From NCBI GenBank assembly GCA_017307955.1, contig JAFKFV010000007.1, positions 372,001 through 436,000 of the forward strand: a stretch of 64,000 nt of DNA, read 5' to 3'. The first letter of the stretch is position 1, and every line of letters starts with the position of its first letter. This document shows positions 7,922-17,034 of this stretch, piece after piece. Origin of the DNA: Allobosea sp. (lineage in GTDB: Bacteria > Pseudomonadota > Alphaproteobacteria > Rhizobiales > Kaistiaceae). The notes beneath the pieces were generated by a model. It searched no databases, was not told the origin of the DNA, and worked only from the letters and a program-made list of their open reading frames with translations. Both the position numbers and the translations under genes were made by a program.

Positions 7922-8749
7922 ATGACCCATCCCGCCATCGAAGCAGGCCATGTCGCCGTCATCACCGGCGGTGCCTCCGGCATCGGCCTCGCCGCCGCCA
8001 GGAAGTTCCTCTCGCTCGGCCTCAAGGTCGCCATCGCCGACTGGAACGAGGAGGCGATCGCCCGCGCGCAGCAGGCGCTTGGCCCCGATGTCCTGGTCAT
8101 GCGCACCGATGTCTCCAGCCGCACCTATGTGGAGGCCTTTCAGGAAGCGGTCCTCGCCCGCTTCGGCGCCGTGCATGTGCTCATGAACAATGCCGGTATC
8201 GGCAATGGCGGCCCGGCGCTCGGCAATCTCGACAGCTGGCAGCGCGTGATCGGCACCAATCTGTGGGGCGTCGTCAACGGCGTGCAGGTCTTCGTGCCGA
8301 AGATGATCGCCGCCGGCGCGCCCGGCCTCGTCATCAACACCGGCTCCAAGCAGGGCATCACCACGCCGCCCGGCGATACGGCCTACAACGTCTCCAAGGC
8401 CGGCGTGAAGGTGCTGACCGAAGCGCTCCAGCATGAGCTGCGCGGCATCGAGGGCGGCCGGATCGAGGCGAAGCTGCTGATTCCCGGCTTTGTCTGGACC
8501 GGTCTCACCACCGGCGACCGCGCCGAGAAGCCGGCTGGCGCCTGGACGCCGGAGCAGACCATCGACTTCATGCTTGCCTCGATCGAGCGCGGCGATTTCT
8601 ACATCCTCTGCCCCGACAACGAGGTCGAGCGGCCGACCGACGAAAAGCGCATTCTCTGGGCCGCCGGCGATATCGTCGAAAACCGGCCGCCGCTGTCCCG
8701 CTGGCACAAGGACTATGGCGACGCCTTCGCGGCGTTCCTCAAGGGCTGA
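7922..8749 (+). CDS. Short-chain dehydrogenase/reductase
   Basis: 275 residues, a classical SDR. The cofactor-binding TGGASGIG motif is at residues 18-25, NNAG near 90, and the active site comprises Ser in INTGSKQG and the Tyr-x3-Lys in YNVSKAG. Asp in VAIADWNEEA at the end of beta-2 suggests NAD(H) over NADP(H). The substrate loop region (PGFVWTGLTTGDRAEKPAGAW) is long but not diagnostic, so the substrate is unknown. An acetyltransferase gene starts 17 bases downstream on the same strand, so the two are probably co-transcribed. Confidence 0.92.
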   Translation: MTHPAIEAGHVAVITGGASGIGLAAARKFLSLGLKVAIADWNEEAIARAQQALGPDVLVMRTDVSSRTYVEAFQEAVLARFGAVHVLMNNAGIGNGGPALGNLDSWQRVIGTNLWGVVNGVQVFVPKMIAAGAPGLVINTGSKQGITTPPGDTAYNVSKAGVKVLTEALQHELRGIEGGRIEAKLLIPGFVWTGLTTGDRAEKPAGAWTPEQTIDFMLASIERGDFYILCPDNEVERPTDEKRILWAAGDIVENRPPLSRWHKDYGDAFAAFLKG

Positions 8750-8766
8750 GGGGACGACGCGCTGCC

Positions 8767-9258
8767 ATGGTGGTCGTCCGGCCGATCCGCGAGGATGACA
8801 TCGAAGGCTTCCGCGCGGCGGTGGACCGGGTCGCGCGCGAGAAGCGCTTTCTCGCCCGCATCGAGGGGCCGAGCTTCGAACAGGCCTCGCGCTTCGTCCT
8901 CGGCAATCTCGCCTGCGGCAATCCGCACTTCGTCGCCGATGCCGACGGCCTTGTCGCCGGCTGGTGCGACGTCATCCGCCAGGATCATCTGCCGATCTAC
9001 GCCCATAGCGGCACGCTCGGCATGGGGCTCGTGCCGGAATGGCGCGGCAAGGGTCTGGGCCGGCGGCTCATCGAAGCCGCAGTCGCAGCCGCCTTCGCCG
9101 CGGGCATGACCCGGGTCCAGCTGACGGTGCGAGCCGATAACGAGGCGGCGATCACACTTTATCGCCGCATCGGCTTCGCCGACGAAGGCTATCACCGCGG
9201 CACCGACCGCATCGACGGCATCACCTACGACACACGGTCGATGGCGCTCCTCGCCTGA
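8767..9258 (+). CDS. GNAT family N-acetyltransferase
   Basis: 163 residues. GNAT fold with the acetyl-CoA pyrophosphate loop in GLVPEWRGKGLGRRLIEAAV (Arg-Gly-x-Gly-Leu-Gly), followed by QLTVRADNEAAITLYRRIGFADEG, the conserved beta-5/alpha-4 region of RimI-like enzymes. The N-terminus VVVRPIREDDIEGFRAAVDRV is typical. Substrate not predictable. Lies 17 bases after the SDR gene and 4 bases before the convergent AAA ATPase gene. Confidence 0.9.
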   Translation: MVVVRPIREDDIEGFRAAVDRVAREKRFLARIEGPSFEQASRFVLGNLACGNPHFVADADGLVAGWCDVIRQDHLPIYAHSGTLGMGLVPEWRGKGLGRRLIEAAVAAAFAAGMTRVQLTVRADNEAAITLYRRIGFADEGYHRGTDRIDGITYDTRSMALLA

Positions 9259-9262
9259 CGGA

Positions 9263-9826
9263 TCAGGCGATACCCAGCCCTGCGAGCACGAAGGCCACGC
9301 GCTCGTCGACGCTGGCGCGCGGCAGCAGCAGGCATTCATGGCCGCGCGCCGCATAGGCCTCGAGCAGCGCATCATATTCCGCCACTGCCTCGTCGAACCC
9401 ATGCCGCCGCTCCGCGTCCGTCGCGAACAGTTCCGGCCAGGGCGGCGCCATGAAGACGACGCGGTCATAGCGGCACCGCGCCAGCGCGGTGACGAGCGCA
9501 TCCGGTAGCGGACGGTCCGTGCGCCGGTACCAGGCTTCGGCATCGATCAGGCTTCGGTCGAACAGGGTCAGGCCGCCTTGCGCCAGCGCCGCGTCATGAT
9601 CGGCGATGGCGAGGTCCGTGACACGCTCGGCGAAGCGCTCCGGCACCTGCCAGGGCAGCGCATCGCCGCCGCTGGCGAGGGCCTCGCGGACCACGCGCCG
9701 GCCGGGCTCCTCGGCCGTCGCGATGCCGCGCTCGGCAAGCGCGGCGAGAAGGGTCGACTTGCCGCCGCCGGAACAACCGGAGAGGACGACGAGACGGGTG
9801 GGCGCGATGGCGTGAACGGCGGTCAT
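9263..9826 (-). CDS. AAA family ATPase / nucleoside-kinase-like P-loop protein
   Basis: 187 residues. P-loop SGCSGGGKSTLLAALAERG at about 16-34, then EEPGRRVVREAL, and FDRSLIDAEAWYR with an Asp-Arg pair like the lid/substrate region of NadR-type and AAA_28 domain proteins. DRVVFMAPPWPELFATDAERR is also characteristic of AAA_28. Probably a small kinase acting on a nucleotide-like substrate; the actual substrate is unknown. Monocistronic by position. Confidence 0.85.
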   Translation of the reverse strand: MTAVHAIAPTRLVVLSGCSGGGKSTLLAALAERGIATAEEPGRRVVREALASGGDALPWQVPERFAERVTDLAIADHDAALAQGGLTLFDRSLIDAEAWYRRTDRPLPDALVTALARCRYDRVVFMAPPWPELFATDAERRHGFDEAVAEYDALLEAYAARGHECLLLPRASVDERVAFVLAGLGIA

Positions 9827-10017
9827 GAAAGGTTCGCTCCGAGGTTGCGCGGATGATGTCGCGGCAATGCTTGGGAAAGGTAATGGACGTGCGGCGGAGC
9901 GGCGCTCGCAAGCGCTGGCTCGACCGTGACAAAGAGGCGGGATAGCATCGCCTTGCGCACCGCGATCCCGCGGCCGTCACGGTGCCATCCTCAGCCTGCG
10001 GCCGACGGGAGCATCCG

Positions 10018-10752
10018 ATGTTGCGCCGCCTTGCCGCGAGCCTGATCGTGCTCGCAACGCTGGTCGCCGGTCTCGCGGCCGGCTCTGCCACCGCCGACAC
10101 TCTGCCACTGCCGCCCTCGCTCGTCGATGGCGCCAGCGATGCGGGCGCGGTGCTGCTCGTCGAAGCGGAAGCGCGGGAGGCCTATTTCCCGCTGGCGGCC
10201 AATTTCCTGACGCAGAAGAACCAGGCCTTCTGCGGCGTCGCCTCGATGGTGATGATCCTCAACGCGCTGCGTATCCCGGCCCCGGAAGTGCCGGAATACC
10301 TGCCCTACCGGACCTTCACGCAGGACAATGTCTTGAATGCCTCGACCGAGGCGATCGTGCCGCAGGCGACGATCCTCAAACAGGGCATGACGCTGGACGA
10401 GCTCGGCGCCGTCTTCGCCGTGCAGCCGGTTGCGGTCACCGTCCGCCACGCGGCCGATTCGAGCCTCGACGCCTTCCGCAAGGAGGCCCGCGACGCGCTC
10501 GCCACGCGCGGCCGGTTCGTGGTCGTGAACTATCTGCGCAAGGCGATGGGCCAGCAGACCGGCGGCCACTTCTCGCCGCTCGCCGCCTATGACGCCGAGA
10601 CGGACCGCTTCCTCATCCTCGATGTCGCCCGCTACAAATATCCGCCCGTCTGGGTGACGGCGTCCGATCTCTTCGGCGCCATGAACACCGCCGACAGCGA
10701 CAATGACGGCCGCACGCGCGGCTATCTGCTGATCGCCGGCAAGAGCGGCTGA
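10018..10752 (+). CDS. Phytochelatin synthase-like exported peptidase
   Basis: 244 residues with a signal peptide (residues 1-27, ending GSATADT). The papain-like core keeps the complete triad of the phytochelatin synthase family: Cys72 in QAFCGVASMVMILNAL, His184 in GGHFSPLAAYD and Asp202 in LILDVARYKYPPVWV. Bacterial half-length relatives lack the plant Cys-rich C-terminus and mainly remove glycine from glutathione instead of making phytochelatins; that role in the periplasm is the inference here. Start at 10018 begins the signal peptide. Followed after 45 bases by a Tat-type esterase, possibly one transcript. Confidence 0.88.
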   Translation: MLRRLAASLIVLATLVAGLAAGSATADTLPLPPSLVDGASDAGAVLLVEAEAREAYFPLAANFLTQKNQAFCGVASMVMILNALRIPAPEVPEYLPYRTFTQDNVLNASTEAIVPQATILKQGMTLDELGAVFAVQPVAVTVRHAADSSLDAFRKEARDALATRGRFVVVNYLRKAMGQQTGGHFSPLAAYDAETDRFLILDVARYKYPPVWVTASDLFGAMNTADSDNDGRTRGYLLIAGKSG

Positions 10753-10797
10753 CCGTCACCCCATCCGGCCGCAAGCGCCGCACGACAAGGACCATCC

Positions 10798-11928
10798 ATG
10801 ACGACGATCGAACCGACCCGCCGCGGCATGCTCGCGGGCGTCTTCGGCGCTGCGCTGGCGCCCGCCCTCCCCTTCGGCCTCGCGGCGCTCGCACCTTCCG
10901 TGGCCAGGGCGGAAGCGGCGATTGCGGACGTCGCGAAGAGCACGGCCACGCTGGCCGGCCGCACGATCCCGGCGCGGACGCTGCCGGTGCCCGATACTGT
11001 CAGCGCCGCGCTCCGGCCGATCGTCGCGGCGGAGCCGCGGCCGGGCTGGAACCGCTTTCCCGCCGAGGCGGATAAGGCGGGTTGGCAGGCGCTGCAGCGC
11101 CAGACGGGTGCGGGACCGCATCCGATCCTCGCCGAGATCGGCACGAAGCTCGGCGTCACCGTCGCGCCGGACGTCATTGCCGGCGTCCCGGTCTTCGTCT
11201 CGACGCCGGCCAACATTCCCGAGCGCAACCGCGGCCGCGTGCTGATGCACTGCCATGGCGGCGGCTATGTCCTCTTCCCCGGCGAGATCGGCGCCGGCGA
11301 GGGCATGATGATGGCCGGCCATGGCGGCTTCACCACCGTATCGGTCGACTACCGCATGGCGCCGGATTTCCCCTATCCCGCGGCGCTCGACGACGTGGCC
11401 TCGGTCTGGAAGGCGCTCGCCGCCAGGCACGACCCCCGCCGCATGGCGGTGTTCGGCACCTCCGCCGGCGGCGGGCTGACTCTGGCGCTCATGCTGAAGG
11501 CAAAGGCCGACGGTTTCCCGATGCCCGCCGCCATTGCGCCGGGCAGCCCCTGGGTCGACCTCGCGCCGCGCGGCGATTCACTCGCCACCAACGAATTCGT
11601 CGACAATTCCCTCGTCTCGATCGATGGCTGGGTGGGCACGGCAGGCCGCCTCTATGCCGGCGCCACCAGCCGCGACGATCCGTTCATCTCGCCCATCAAC
11701 GGCGACTTCCGCGGCCTGCCACCGGCGATCCTCACCTCGGGCACGCGCGACCTCCTGCTCTCCGACACGGTCCGCGCCCATCGCAAGCTCCGCCAGGCGG
11801 GCGTCGAGGCGGCATTGCAGGTCTTCGAAGCCCAGAGCCACGCCCAGTACCTCACCCCCTTCATCCCCGAAACGGAAGAAGCCTTCATGGAAATCGCGGC
11901 GTTCTTCGACCGGCATCTGGCGGTGTAG
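10798..11928 (+). CDS. Tat-exported alpha/beta hydrolase (HSL/esterase type)
   Basis: 376 residues. A twin-arginine signal (PTRRGMLAGVFGAALAP, residues 6-22) precedes an alpha/beta hydrolase of the hormone-sensitive-lipase family. The oxyanion-hole motif HCHGGGYVLFPG is near residue 150, the nucleophile elbow GTSAGGG near 220, the acid in SGTRDLLLSD near 320 and the His in SHAQYL near 350. Closest described types are monoterpene epsilon-lactone hydrolase and acetyl esterase; the substrate is not known. The frame that runs through this gene in another register to 13334 is not coding here. Confidence 0.9.
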   Translation: MTTIEPTRRGMLAGVFGAALAPALPFGLAALAPSVARAEAAIADVAKSTATLAGRTIPARTLPVPDTVSAALRPIVAAEPRPGWNRFPAEADKAGWQALQRQTGAGPHPILAEIGTKLGVTVAPDVIAGVPVFVSTPANIPERNRGRVLMHCHGGGYVLFPGEIGAGEGMMMAGHGGFTTVSVDYRMAPDFPYPAALDDVASVWKALAARHDPRRMAVFGTSAGGGLTLALMLKAKADGFPMPAAIAPGSPWVDLAPRGDSLATNEFVDNSLVSIDGWVGTAGRLYAGATSRDDPFISPINGDFRGLPPAILTSGTRDLLLSDTVRAHRKLRQAGVEAALQVFEAQSHAQYLTPFIPETEEAFMEIAAFFDRHLAV

Positions 11929-12122
11929 GCGGCAGAGTCTGGGGCCCTTCAAGACCCGTTAATCGCATCGCCGCGCGCCGCTTGACCGCAATCAATGGAG
12001 GCGCAACATCGCGGCTCCAGTCTGGCTGCACGGGACGTTTTCAAGCCGGCGACATCGTCGCCGAGAGCGTCCTGTCGCAGCCATGTCCGCAGCGTCCGGC
12101 GCATGCCGGCCAGGAGGTTTTC

Positions 12123-13334
12123 TTGCGCAGACTTCTCCGCTCCCTCGCCGCGCTGGCGGCCCTCGTCGCGCCCCTCGCGGCCGGAACCGCCTCGGCCGCG
12201 CCCGTCGAGGTCGGCCCGACCATCAGCTATGAGGAGATCGGCAGCTGGGATGCCGCGAAGCTCAACGACATCCTGACCAAGAGCGCGCCGGAGACCTTCG
12301 GCGTCTCCGTGACCTATGCGCCGGCGACCAATGGCGTGACGCTTTACCGCGTGACCTATGGCTCGGTCATCCCAGAGCGCGGCAACAAGCCGATCACCGC
12401 CACCGGCCTCCTCGCCGTGCCGGATGTCGAGGGCAAGGCTCTGCCCCTCGTCTCCTACCAGCACGGCACGGTCTACGGGAAAGAGGACGTCCCCTCCTTC
12501 CCCGACAACTCGTCCGAGACGCAGTTGATGATCGCCGCCTTCGCCGGCCGGGGCTATGCGCTGATCGGCGCGGACTATTTCGGCATGGGCGGCAGCGCGC
12601 AGGAGCCGGAGGGCTACGGCGTCAAGGCCAGCCACCAGCAGGCGACCTTCGACATGCTCGCCGCCTCGCGCGCCGTGCTCGCCAGCAAGGGCATCAGCGC
12701 CGACACGCTCTTTCTCGGCGGCTGGTCGCAGGGCGGCTATGTGACGATGTGCTTCCTCGAAAGGCTGGAAAAGGCCGGCGTCGCCGTCGCCGCGGCGTCG
12801 ACGGCCAGCGGTCCCGCCGATCTCTACTCGTTCCTGAGCGGCTTCCTCGATTTCCCGCGCGAGAACGACGCCAGCTGGATCTCGATCCTCTATGTGCTGT
12901 CGAGCTTCTCCTTCGAGGAATATTACGGCCAGCCGGGCCTCGCCCGCTCGCTCTTCACCGAGGACACCTACGAGACCGCGCGCAAAATATACACCCGCGA
13001 GGAAGGCGACATCTCGGCCCTGCCGTCCGACCTCCGCAAGCTGATCCGCGCCGACTATTTCGACCCGACCTTCTTCGCCGAAAGCGCCTATGGCCGGATC
13101 GCCAAGCAGTCGGATGCCTATCGCTGGATCATCAAGACCCCGCTCAGGAGCTATTATGGCGAAGCCGACGAAGTCGTCTCTGTCGGCCTCGCCACGCTCG
13201 CGGCGCACTACCAGCAGGGCATCGGCGGCGGCAACGACAAGGTCGTCGCGATCTCGACGGGCAAGACCGACCACCGCGGCACCTTCGCCACCGCCGTCGC
13301 CAAGTGGCAGACCTGGTTCGACGAGCTGAAATAG
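12123..13334 (+). CDS. Exported alpha/beta hydrolase, secretory-lipase-like
   Basis: 403 residues starting at TTG, selected because AGGAGG lies five to six bases upstream and the first residues form a signal peptide (LRRLLRSLAALAALVAPLAAGTASAAP). The hydrolase core shows the nucleophile elbow GGWSQGGY, an acidic residue in YYGEADEVV and a His in TDHRGTF. SYQHGTVYGKEDVPSF and ALIGADYFGMGGS are typical of the large secreted esterase/lipase group. A longer upstream frame covering the preceding esterase gene is an artefact. Probably periplasmic; substrate unknown. Converges on uvrB. Confidence 0.85.
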   Translation: MRRLLRSLAALAALVAPLAAGTASAAPVEVGPTISYEEIGSWDAAKLNDILTKSAPETFGVSVTYAPATNGVTLYRVTYGSVIPERGNKPITATGLLAVPDVEGKALPLVSYQHGTVYGKEDVPSFPDNSSETQLMIAAFAGRGYALIGADYFGMGGSAQEPEGYGVKASHQQATFDMLAASRAVLASKGISADTLFLGGWSQGGYVTMCFLERLEKAGVAVAAASTASGPADLYSFLSGFLDFPRENDASWISILYVLSSFSFEEYYGQPGLARSLFTEDTYETARKIYTREEGDISALPSDLRKLIRADYFDPTFFAESAYGRIAKQSDAYRWIIKTPLRSYYGEADEVVSVGLATLAAHYQQGIGGGNDKVVAISTGKTDHRGTFATAVAKWQTWFDELK

Positions 13335-13361
13335 CCCGCTAGGCGGAGGGGGCTGCGCCCC

Positions 13362-16217
13362 CTACCGCTTCGGCCCTTTCCGCCCCGCCCTGCTTCCGGC
13401 CCTGCCGCCGACCGAGCGGCCGCCGGGGCGGTGGTTGCTCGTCATCGGGTCGGGACGCTGCGGGCGGTCGCCATGGTCGGCAGCGACCTGCGTCATGTTG
13501 GAGCTCGCGCCCATCTCGTCGAGCGTCGGCTTGCGGGCGCGGCTGCCGAGCGGCACCTCGGTGCGCTTCACCGTCATCTCGTCGAGATCGTTCTTGCGCG
13601 CCCGCGTCGCCGGTTCGGGCGGCAGATTGCCGGCCGGGCCATATTTCCGCCCACCGCGATAGCCGCCAGTGCGCGCCTCGACCTCCGACTGGCTGGCGAG
13701 CGGATCGTCGGCGATGGCGAGTTCCGTCTCCTTGAGCCGCTTGATCTCGTCGCGCAGCCGCGCCGCCGTCTCGAATTCGAGATTGATCGCCGCCTCGCGC
13801 ATCCGCTTCTCGAGATCCTCGAGATGCGCCTTGAGATTGTTCCCGATGAGCGGCGTGTCGGCGAGGCCGGCATCGACGGTGACATGGTCCTGCTCATAGA
13901 CCGAGGACAGGATGTCGCCGATCTGGCGCTTGATCGTCTCCGGCGTGATGCCGTGCTCGATATTGTAGGCGACCTGCTTCTCCCGCCGGCGTTCCGTCTC
14001 CGCCATCGCCCGCTCCATCGAGCCGGTGATCGTGTCGGCATAGAGGATGACCTTGCCGTCGACATTGCGCGCGGCGCGGCCGATGGTCTGGATCAGCGAG
14101 GTCTCGGAACGCAGGAAGCCCTCCTTGTCGGCATCGAGGATGGCGACAAGCGCGCATTCCGGAATGTCGAGGCCCTCGCGCAGGAGGTTGATGCCGATCA
14201 GCACGTCGAAGGCGCCGAGACGCAGGTCACGGATGATCTCGATCCGCTCCAGCGTCTCGACGTCGGAATGCATGTAGCGGACGCGCACGCCGTTCTCGTG
14301 CAGATATTCGGTGAGGTCCTCGGCCATGCGCTTGGTCAGGGTCGTCACCAGCGTGCGCTGGCCACGCGCCGCCACGGCCCGCACCTCGCCAAGGAGATCG
14401 TCGACCTGCGCCTTGGCCGGACGCACCTCGACCACCGGATCGATGAGGCCGGTCGGGCGAATGACCTGCTCGGTAAACACGCCGCCGGTCTGCTCCAGCT
14501 CCCAGCCGGCCGGCGTCGCCGAGACATGCACCGATTGCGGGCGCATCGCGTCCCATTCCTCGAAGCGCAACGGCCGGTTGTCCATGCAGGACGGCAGGCG
14601 GAAGCCATATTCCGCGAGCGTCGCCTTGCGGCGGAAGTCGCCGCGATACATGGCGCCGATCTGCGGGATCGTGACATGGCTCTCGTCGGTGAAGACGAGC
14701 GCGTTGTCGGGCAGATATTCGAACAGTGTCGGCGGCGGCTCGCCCGGCAGGCGGCCGGTCAGATAGCGTGAATAATTCTCGATGCCGGCGCAGGAGCCGG
14801 TCGCCTCGATCATCTCGATGTCGAAGCGGCAGCGCTGCTCCAGCCGCTGCGCCTCGAGCAGGCGTCCCGCCGCCTCGAGTTCGGCGAGGCGCGCGCGCAG
14901 CTCGGTCTTGATGGAGGCAATCGCCTGGTTCAGCGTCGGCTTCGGCGTCACATAATGCGAATTCGCATAGACCTTCACGAATTTGAGGTCGGAGGTCTTC
15001 TGGCCGGTGAGAGGATCGAACTCGGTGATGCTCTCAACCTCGTCGCCGAACAGCGACAGCCGCCAGGCGCGGTCCTCGAGATGGGCCGGGAAGATCTCGA
15101 CCGTATCGCCGCGCACGCGGAAACTGCCGCGCACGAAGTTGAGATCCTGACGCTTGTATTGCAGCGCCACGAGATCGGCCAAGAGCTGGCGCTGGTTGAG
15201 CTTCTCGCCGACCTCGATGCCGAAGGTCATCGCGGTATAGGTCTCGACCGAGCCGATACCGTAGATGCAGGACACCGAGGCGACGATGATCACGTCGTCG
15301 CGCTCAAGCAGCGAGCGCGTCGCCGAGTGGCGCATGCGGTCGATCTGCTCGTTGACCGACGATTCCTTCTCGATATAGGTGTCCGTCCGCGGCACATAGG
15401 CCTCGGGCTGGTAATAGTCGTAATAGGAAACGAAGTATTCGACGGCGTTGTCGGGAAAGAACGACTTGAACTCGCCATAGAGCTGCGCGGCCAGCGTCTT
15501 GTTCGGAGCGAGGATCAACGCCGGCCGCTGCGTCTCCTCGATCACCTTGGCCATGGTGAAGGTCTTGCCCGAGCCGGTGACGCCGAGCAGGACCTGATCC
15601 TTCTCCTGTCGCTGGACGCCCTCGACGAGTTCGCGGATGGCCGCCGGCTGGTCGCCGCGCGGCTCGAAGGGCGAGACGATCTCGAGGCGGCGGCCGCCCT
15701 CCGACTTCTCCGGGCGCGGCGGGCGATGCGGCACCCAGGTCTTGTCGCGAACCTCCGGCCGGCCCTTTTCGATCAGCGCCGAAAGCGCAGCGACGGTCGC
15801 GGTGACCGAGGACGAGGCGAGGCTCGACGCCGCCTCGGCGTCTTCGAGGCCGACATCGAGGCCGGACACGGGATTGAGGCCGCTCGCCGCGCGCTCGCGT
15901 GCCGAACCGGCAATGCCGATCGACGTCCCGCGCCCCGTCTTGTAGGCGGCCTTGTCCTTGTCGGCGCCTTTGCTGCCCCCCTTGACCGTACCCTTGGCCT
16001 TCTTCTCCTGGTCGACGGGCAGGTCGACCAGCGCCATGCGCTCCGGCCGCGCGCGCGGCGCGCGCTTCGGCTTCGGCGCCAGCGGCTCGGAGTCCGCGGC
16101 ACGGGCGATCTCGTCGATCCAGTCGGCGATGTTGCCGCCGAGCTCGACCGGCGCGTCGGTGTCGAAGGGAGCCTGCGGCGCTTCGCCGAAGCCCGATGGT
16201 TTGGAGCGTTTGGCCAT
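13362..16217 (-). CDS. uvrB: UvrABC excinuclease subunit B, with long terminal extensions
   Basis: 951 residues; E. coli UvrB has 673. Residues 1 to about 177 are a low-complexity Lys/Ala/Glu-rich extension; the UvrB core then begins [17 protein letters not shown]. Walker A is [11 protein letters not shown], the beta-hairpin segment [20 protein letters not shown], helicase motifs follow, and the UVR domain that contacts UvrC is [27 protein letters not shown]. About 90 further residues are basic and Gly/Arg-rich. UvrB verifies lesions in nucleotide excision repair. N-terminal extensions are usual in Rhizobiales UvrB. Start at MAKRSK is uncertain since no good ribosome site precedes it; a GTG at 16286 is in frame. 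Confidence 0.95.
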   Translation of the reverse strand: MAKRSKPSGFGEAPQAPFDTDAPVELGGNIADWIDEIARAADSEPLAPKPKRAPRARPERMALVDLPVDQEKKAKGTVKGGSKGADKDKAAYKTGRGTSIGIAGSARERAASGLNPVSGLDVGLEDAEAASSLASSSVTATVAALSALIEKGRPEVRDKTWVPHRPPRPEKSEGGRRLEIVSPFEPRGDQPAAIRELVEGVQRQEKDQVLLGVTGSGKTFTMAKVIEETQRPALILAPNKTLAAQLYGEFKSFFPDNAVEYFVSYYDYYQPEAYVPRTDTYIEKESSVNEQIDRMRHSATRSLLERDDVIIVASVSCIYGIGSVETYTAMTFGIEVGEKLNQRQLLADLVALQYKRQDLNFVRGSFRVRGDTVEIFPAHLEDRAWRLSLFGDEVESITEFDPLTGQKTSDLKFVKVYANSHYVTPKPTLNQAIASIKTELRARLAELEAAGRLLEAQRLEQRCRFDIEMIEATGSCAGIENYSRYLTGRLPGEPPPTLFEYLPDNALVFTDESHVTIPQIGAMYRGDFRRKATLAEYGFRLPSCMDNRPLRFEEWDAMRPQSVHVSATPAGWELEQTGGVFTEQVIRPTGLIDPVVEVRPAKAQVDDLLGEVRAVAARGQRTLVTTLTKRMAEDLTEYLHENGVRVRYMHSDVETLERIEIIRDLRLGAFDVLIGINLLREGLDIPECALVAILDADKEGFLRSETSLIQTIGRAARNVDGKVILYADTITGSMERAMAETERRREKQVAYNIEHGITPETIKRQIGDILSSVYEQDHVTVDAGLADTPLIGNNLKAHLEDLEKRMREAAINLEFETAARLRDEIKRLKETELAIADDPLASQSEVEARTGGYRGGRKYGPAGNLPPEPATRARKNDLDEMTVKRTEVPLGSRARKPTLDEMGASSNMTQVAADHGDRPQRPDPMTSNHRPGGRSVGGRAGSRAGRKGPKR

Positions 16218-16219
16218 GC

Positions 16220-16234
16220 GTACGAAAGTAGAAC
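16220..16234 (-). promoter_or_regulatory. Imperfect LexA-type (SOS) box next to the uvrB start
   Basis: On the minus strand this reads GTTC, seven bases, GTAC; the alphaproteobacterial LexA box is GTTC, seven bases, GTTC. One base differs. It directly abuts the uvrB ATG, so it would only work if transcription starts very near. Nucleotide excision repair genes are common SOS members, which gives the prior; the match is weak. Confidence 0.3.
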
Positions 16235-16322
16235 GAGTCTGGCTACATTTGAAGGGGTGCGGGGTTGAAAGACCCCGGTCTGCCACTTAAACTAGTTGGA
16301 AATTCTGGTCGGAGACAAGCCA

Positions 16323-16565
16323 TTGATCACGGTCGGTGCGTTTGACGCGAAAACCCACCTGTCGTCGCTGCTCGACAAGGTCGAAGGCGGCGAAGAAGTG
16401 ACGATCACCCGACACGGCAAGCCGGTCGCCCGCCTCGTGGCCGTAGCCTCCCACGACCGGGACAAGGCCGCCGCCGCGCTGGAGGGCCTGCGGGCTCTTC
16501 GTGAGCGAAACACCCTTGGCGGTCTGTCCTGGAAGGAACTGCGGGACGAGGGGCGCAAATATTGA
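16323..16565 (+). CDS. Type II antitoxin, Phd/YefM family (VapB-like partner)
   Basis: 80 residues from a TTG with GGAGA eight bases upstream; from there the protein reads ITVGAFDAKTHLSSLLDKVEGGEEVTITRHGKPVARL, the full N-terminal DNA-binding fold of Phd/YefM antitoxins. A second in-frame TTG at 16296 would add nine residues that do not match the family. The C-terminal part (ALEGLRALRERNTLGGLSWKEL) is the flexible toxin-wrapping region. Its stop overlaps the toxin start by four bases (TTGA). The antitoxin presumably represses its own promoter in the gap to divergent uvrB. Confidence 0.88.
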   Translation: MITVGAFDAKTHLSSLLDKVEGGEEVTITRHGKPVARLVAVASHDRDKAAAALEGLRALRERNTLGGLSWKELRDEGRKY

Positions 16566-16987
16566 CTGCTGCGTCGGCTGCGCTCGTCCTCGACACATCC
16601 GTGGTCCTCGCATGGTGTTTCGCCGACGAGGTGACAGCGGAAACCGAGCGGATTGCCGAACAGGTTCGCGACGAAGGCGCGATCGTGCCGGCGCTCTGGC
16701 ACTGGGAGGTAGCCAACGCCTTGCTTCAGGCCGAGCGTCGCCGTCGCATCTCTGCTGCCGACGCATCGAGCAACCTCCGTTTCCTATCCGGCCTGCCAAT
16801 CCTGACCGATGATGCCGATCGCGAGCGGACATGGCAGACGACGCTCGCGCTGGCGAGAAGCGAACGTCTTTCCGTCTATGACGCGTCCTATCTGGAACTG
16901 GCAATCCGCCTCGGAGCGCCGCTGGCCAGCCTCGACGCCGATCTTGTCGCAGCCGCACGGCGATCGGGCATCCGCGCATTGCCCTGA
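16562..16987 (+). CDS. vapC: PIN-domain ribonuclease toxin, VapC family
   Basis: 141 residues. The four acidic residues of the PIN active site are visible: Asp11 in LVLDTSVVLAWCF, Glu49 in WHWEVANAL, Asp107 in VYDASYLELA and Asp125 in SLDADL. This is the arrangement of VapC toxins, Mg-dependent endoribonucleases that cut tRNA or rRNA. Start is the TTG overlapping the antitoxin stop, giving strict translational coupling. The cognate antitoxin is of the Phd/YefM fold, a common pairing in alphaproteobacteria. All catalytic residues are intact, so the toxin is probably active. Confidence 0.92.
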   Translation: MTAASAALVLDTSVVLAWCFADEVTAETERIAEQVRDEGAIVPALWHWEVANALLQAERRRRISAADASSNLRFLSGLPILTDDADRERTWQTTLALARSERLSVYDASYLELAIRLGAPLASLDADLVAAARRSGIRALP

Positions 16988-17034
16988 TCTCCACATCCTG
17001 CGACACTTGCCGCGGCGCAACAGGAGGCCCACCC

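Noticed and set aside
11082..12122. Upstream 347-residue extension of the secreted hydrolase frame
   Set aside because: It overlaps the Tat esterase in another register; the Arg/Pro-rich translation has no homology features and a TTG with AGGAGG marks the true start.
13347..13363. AGGGGGC/GCCCCCT hairpin at the uvrB 3' end as a terminator
   Set aside because: It overlaps the stop codon and there is no T tract on either strand.
16218..16297. tRNA-like fragments between uvrB and the antitoxin (D-arm-like TAGTTTAAGTGG, TTCAAAT loop)
   Set aside because: The candidate arms do not form a cloverleaf: the anticodon stem would have a six- or eight-base loop and the T stem does not pair.
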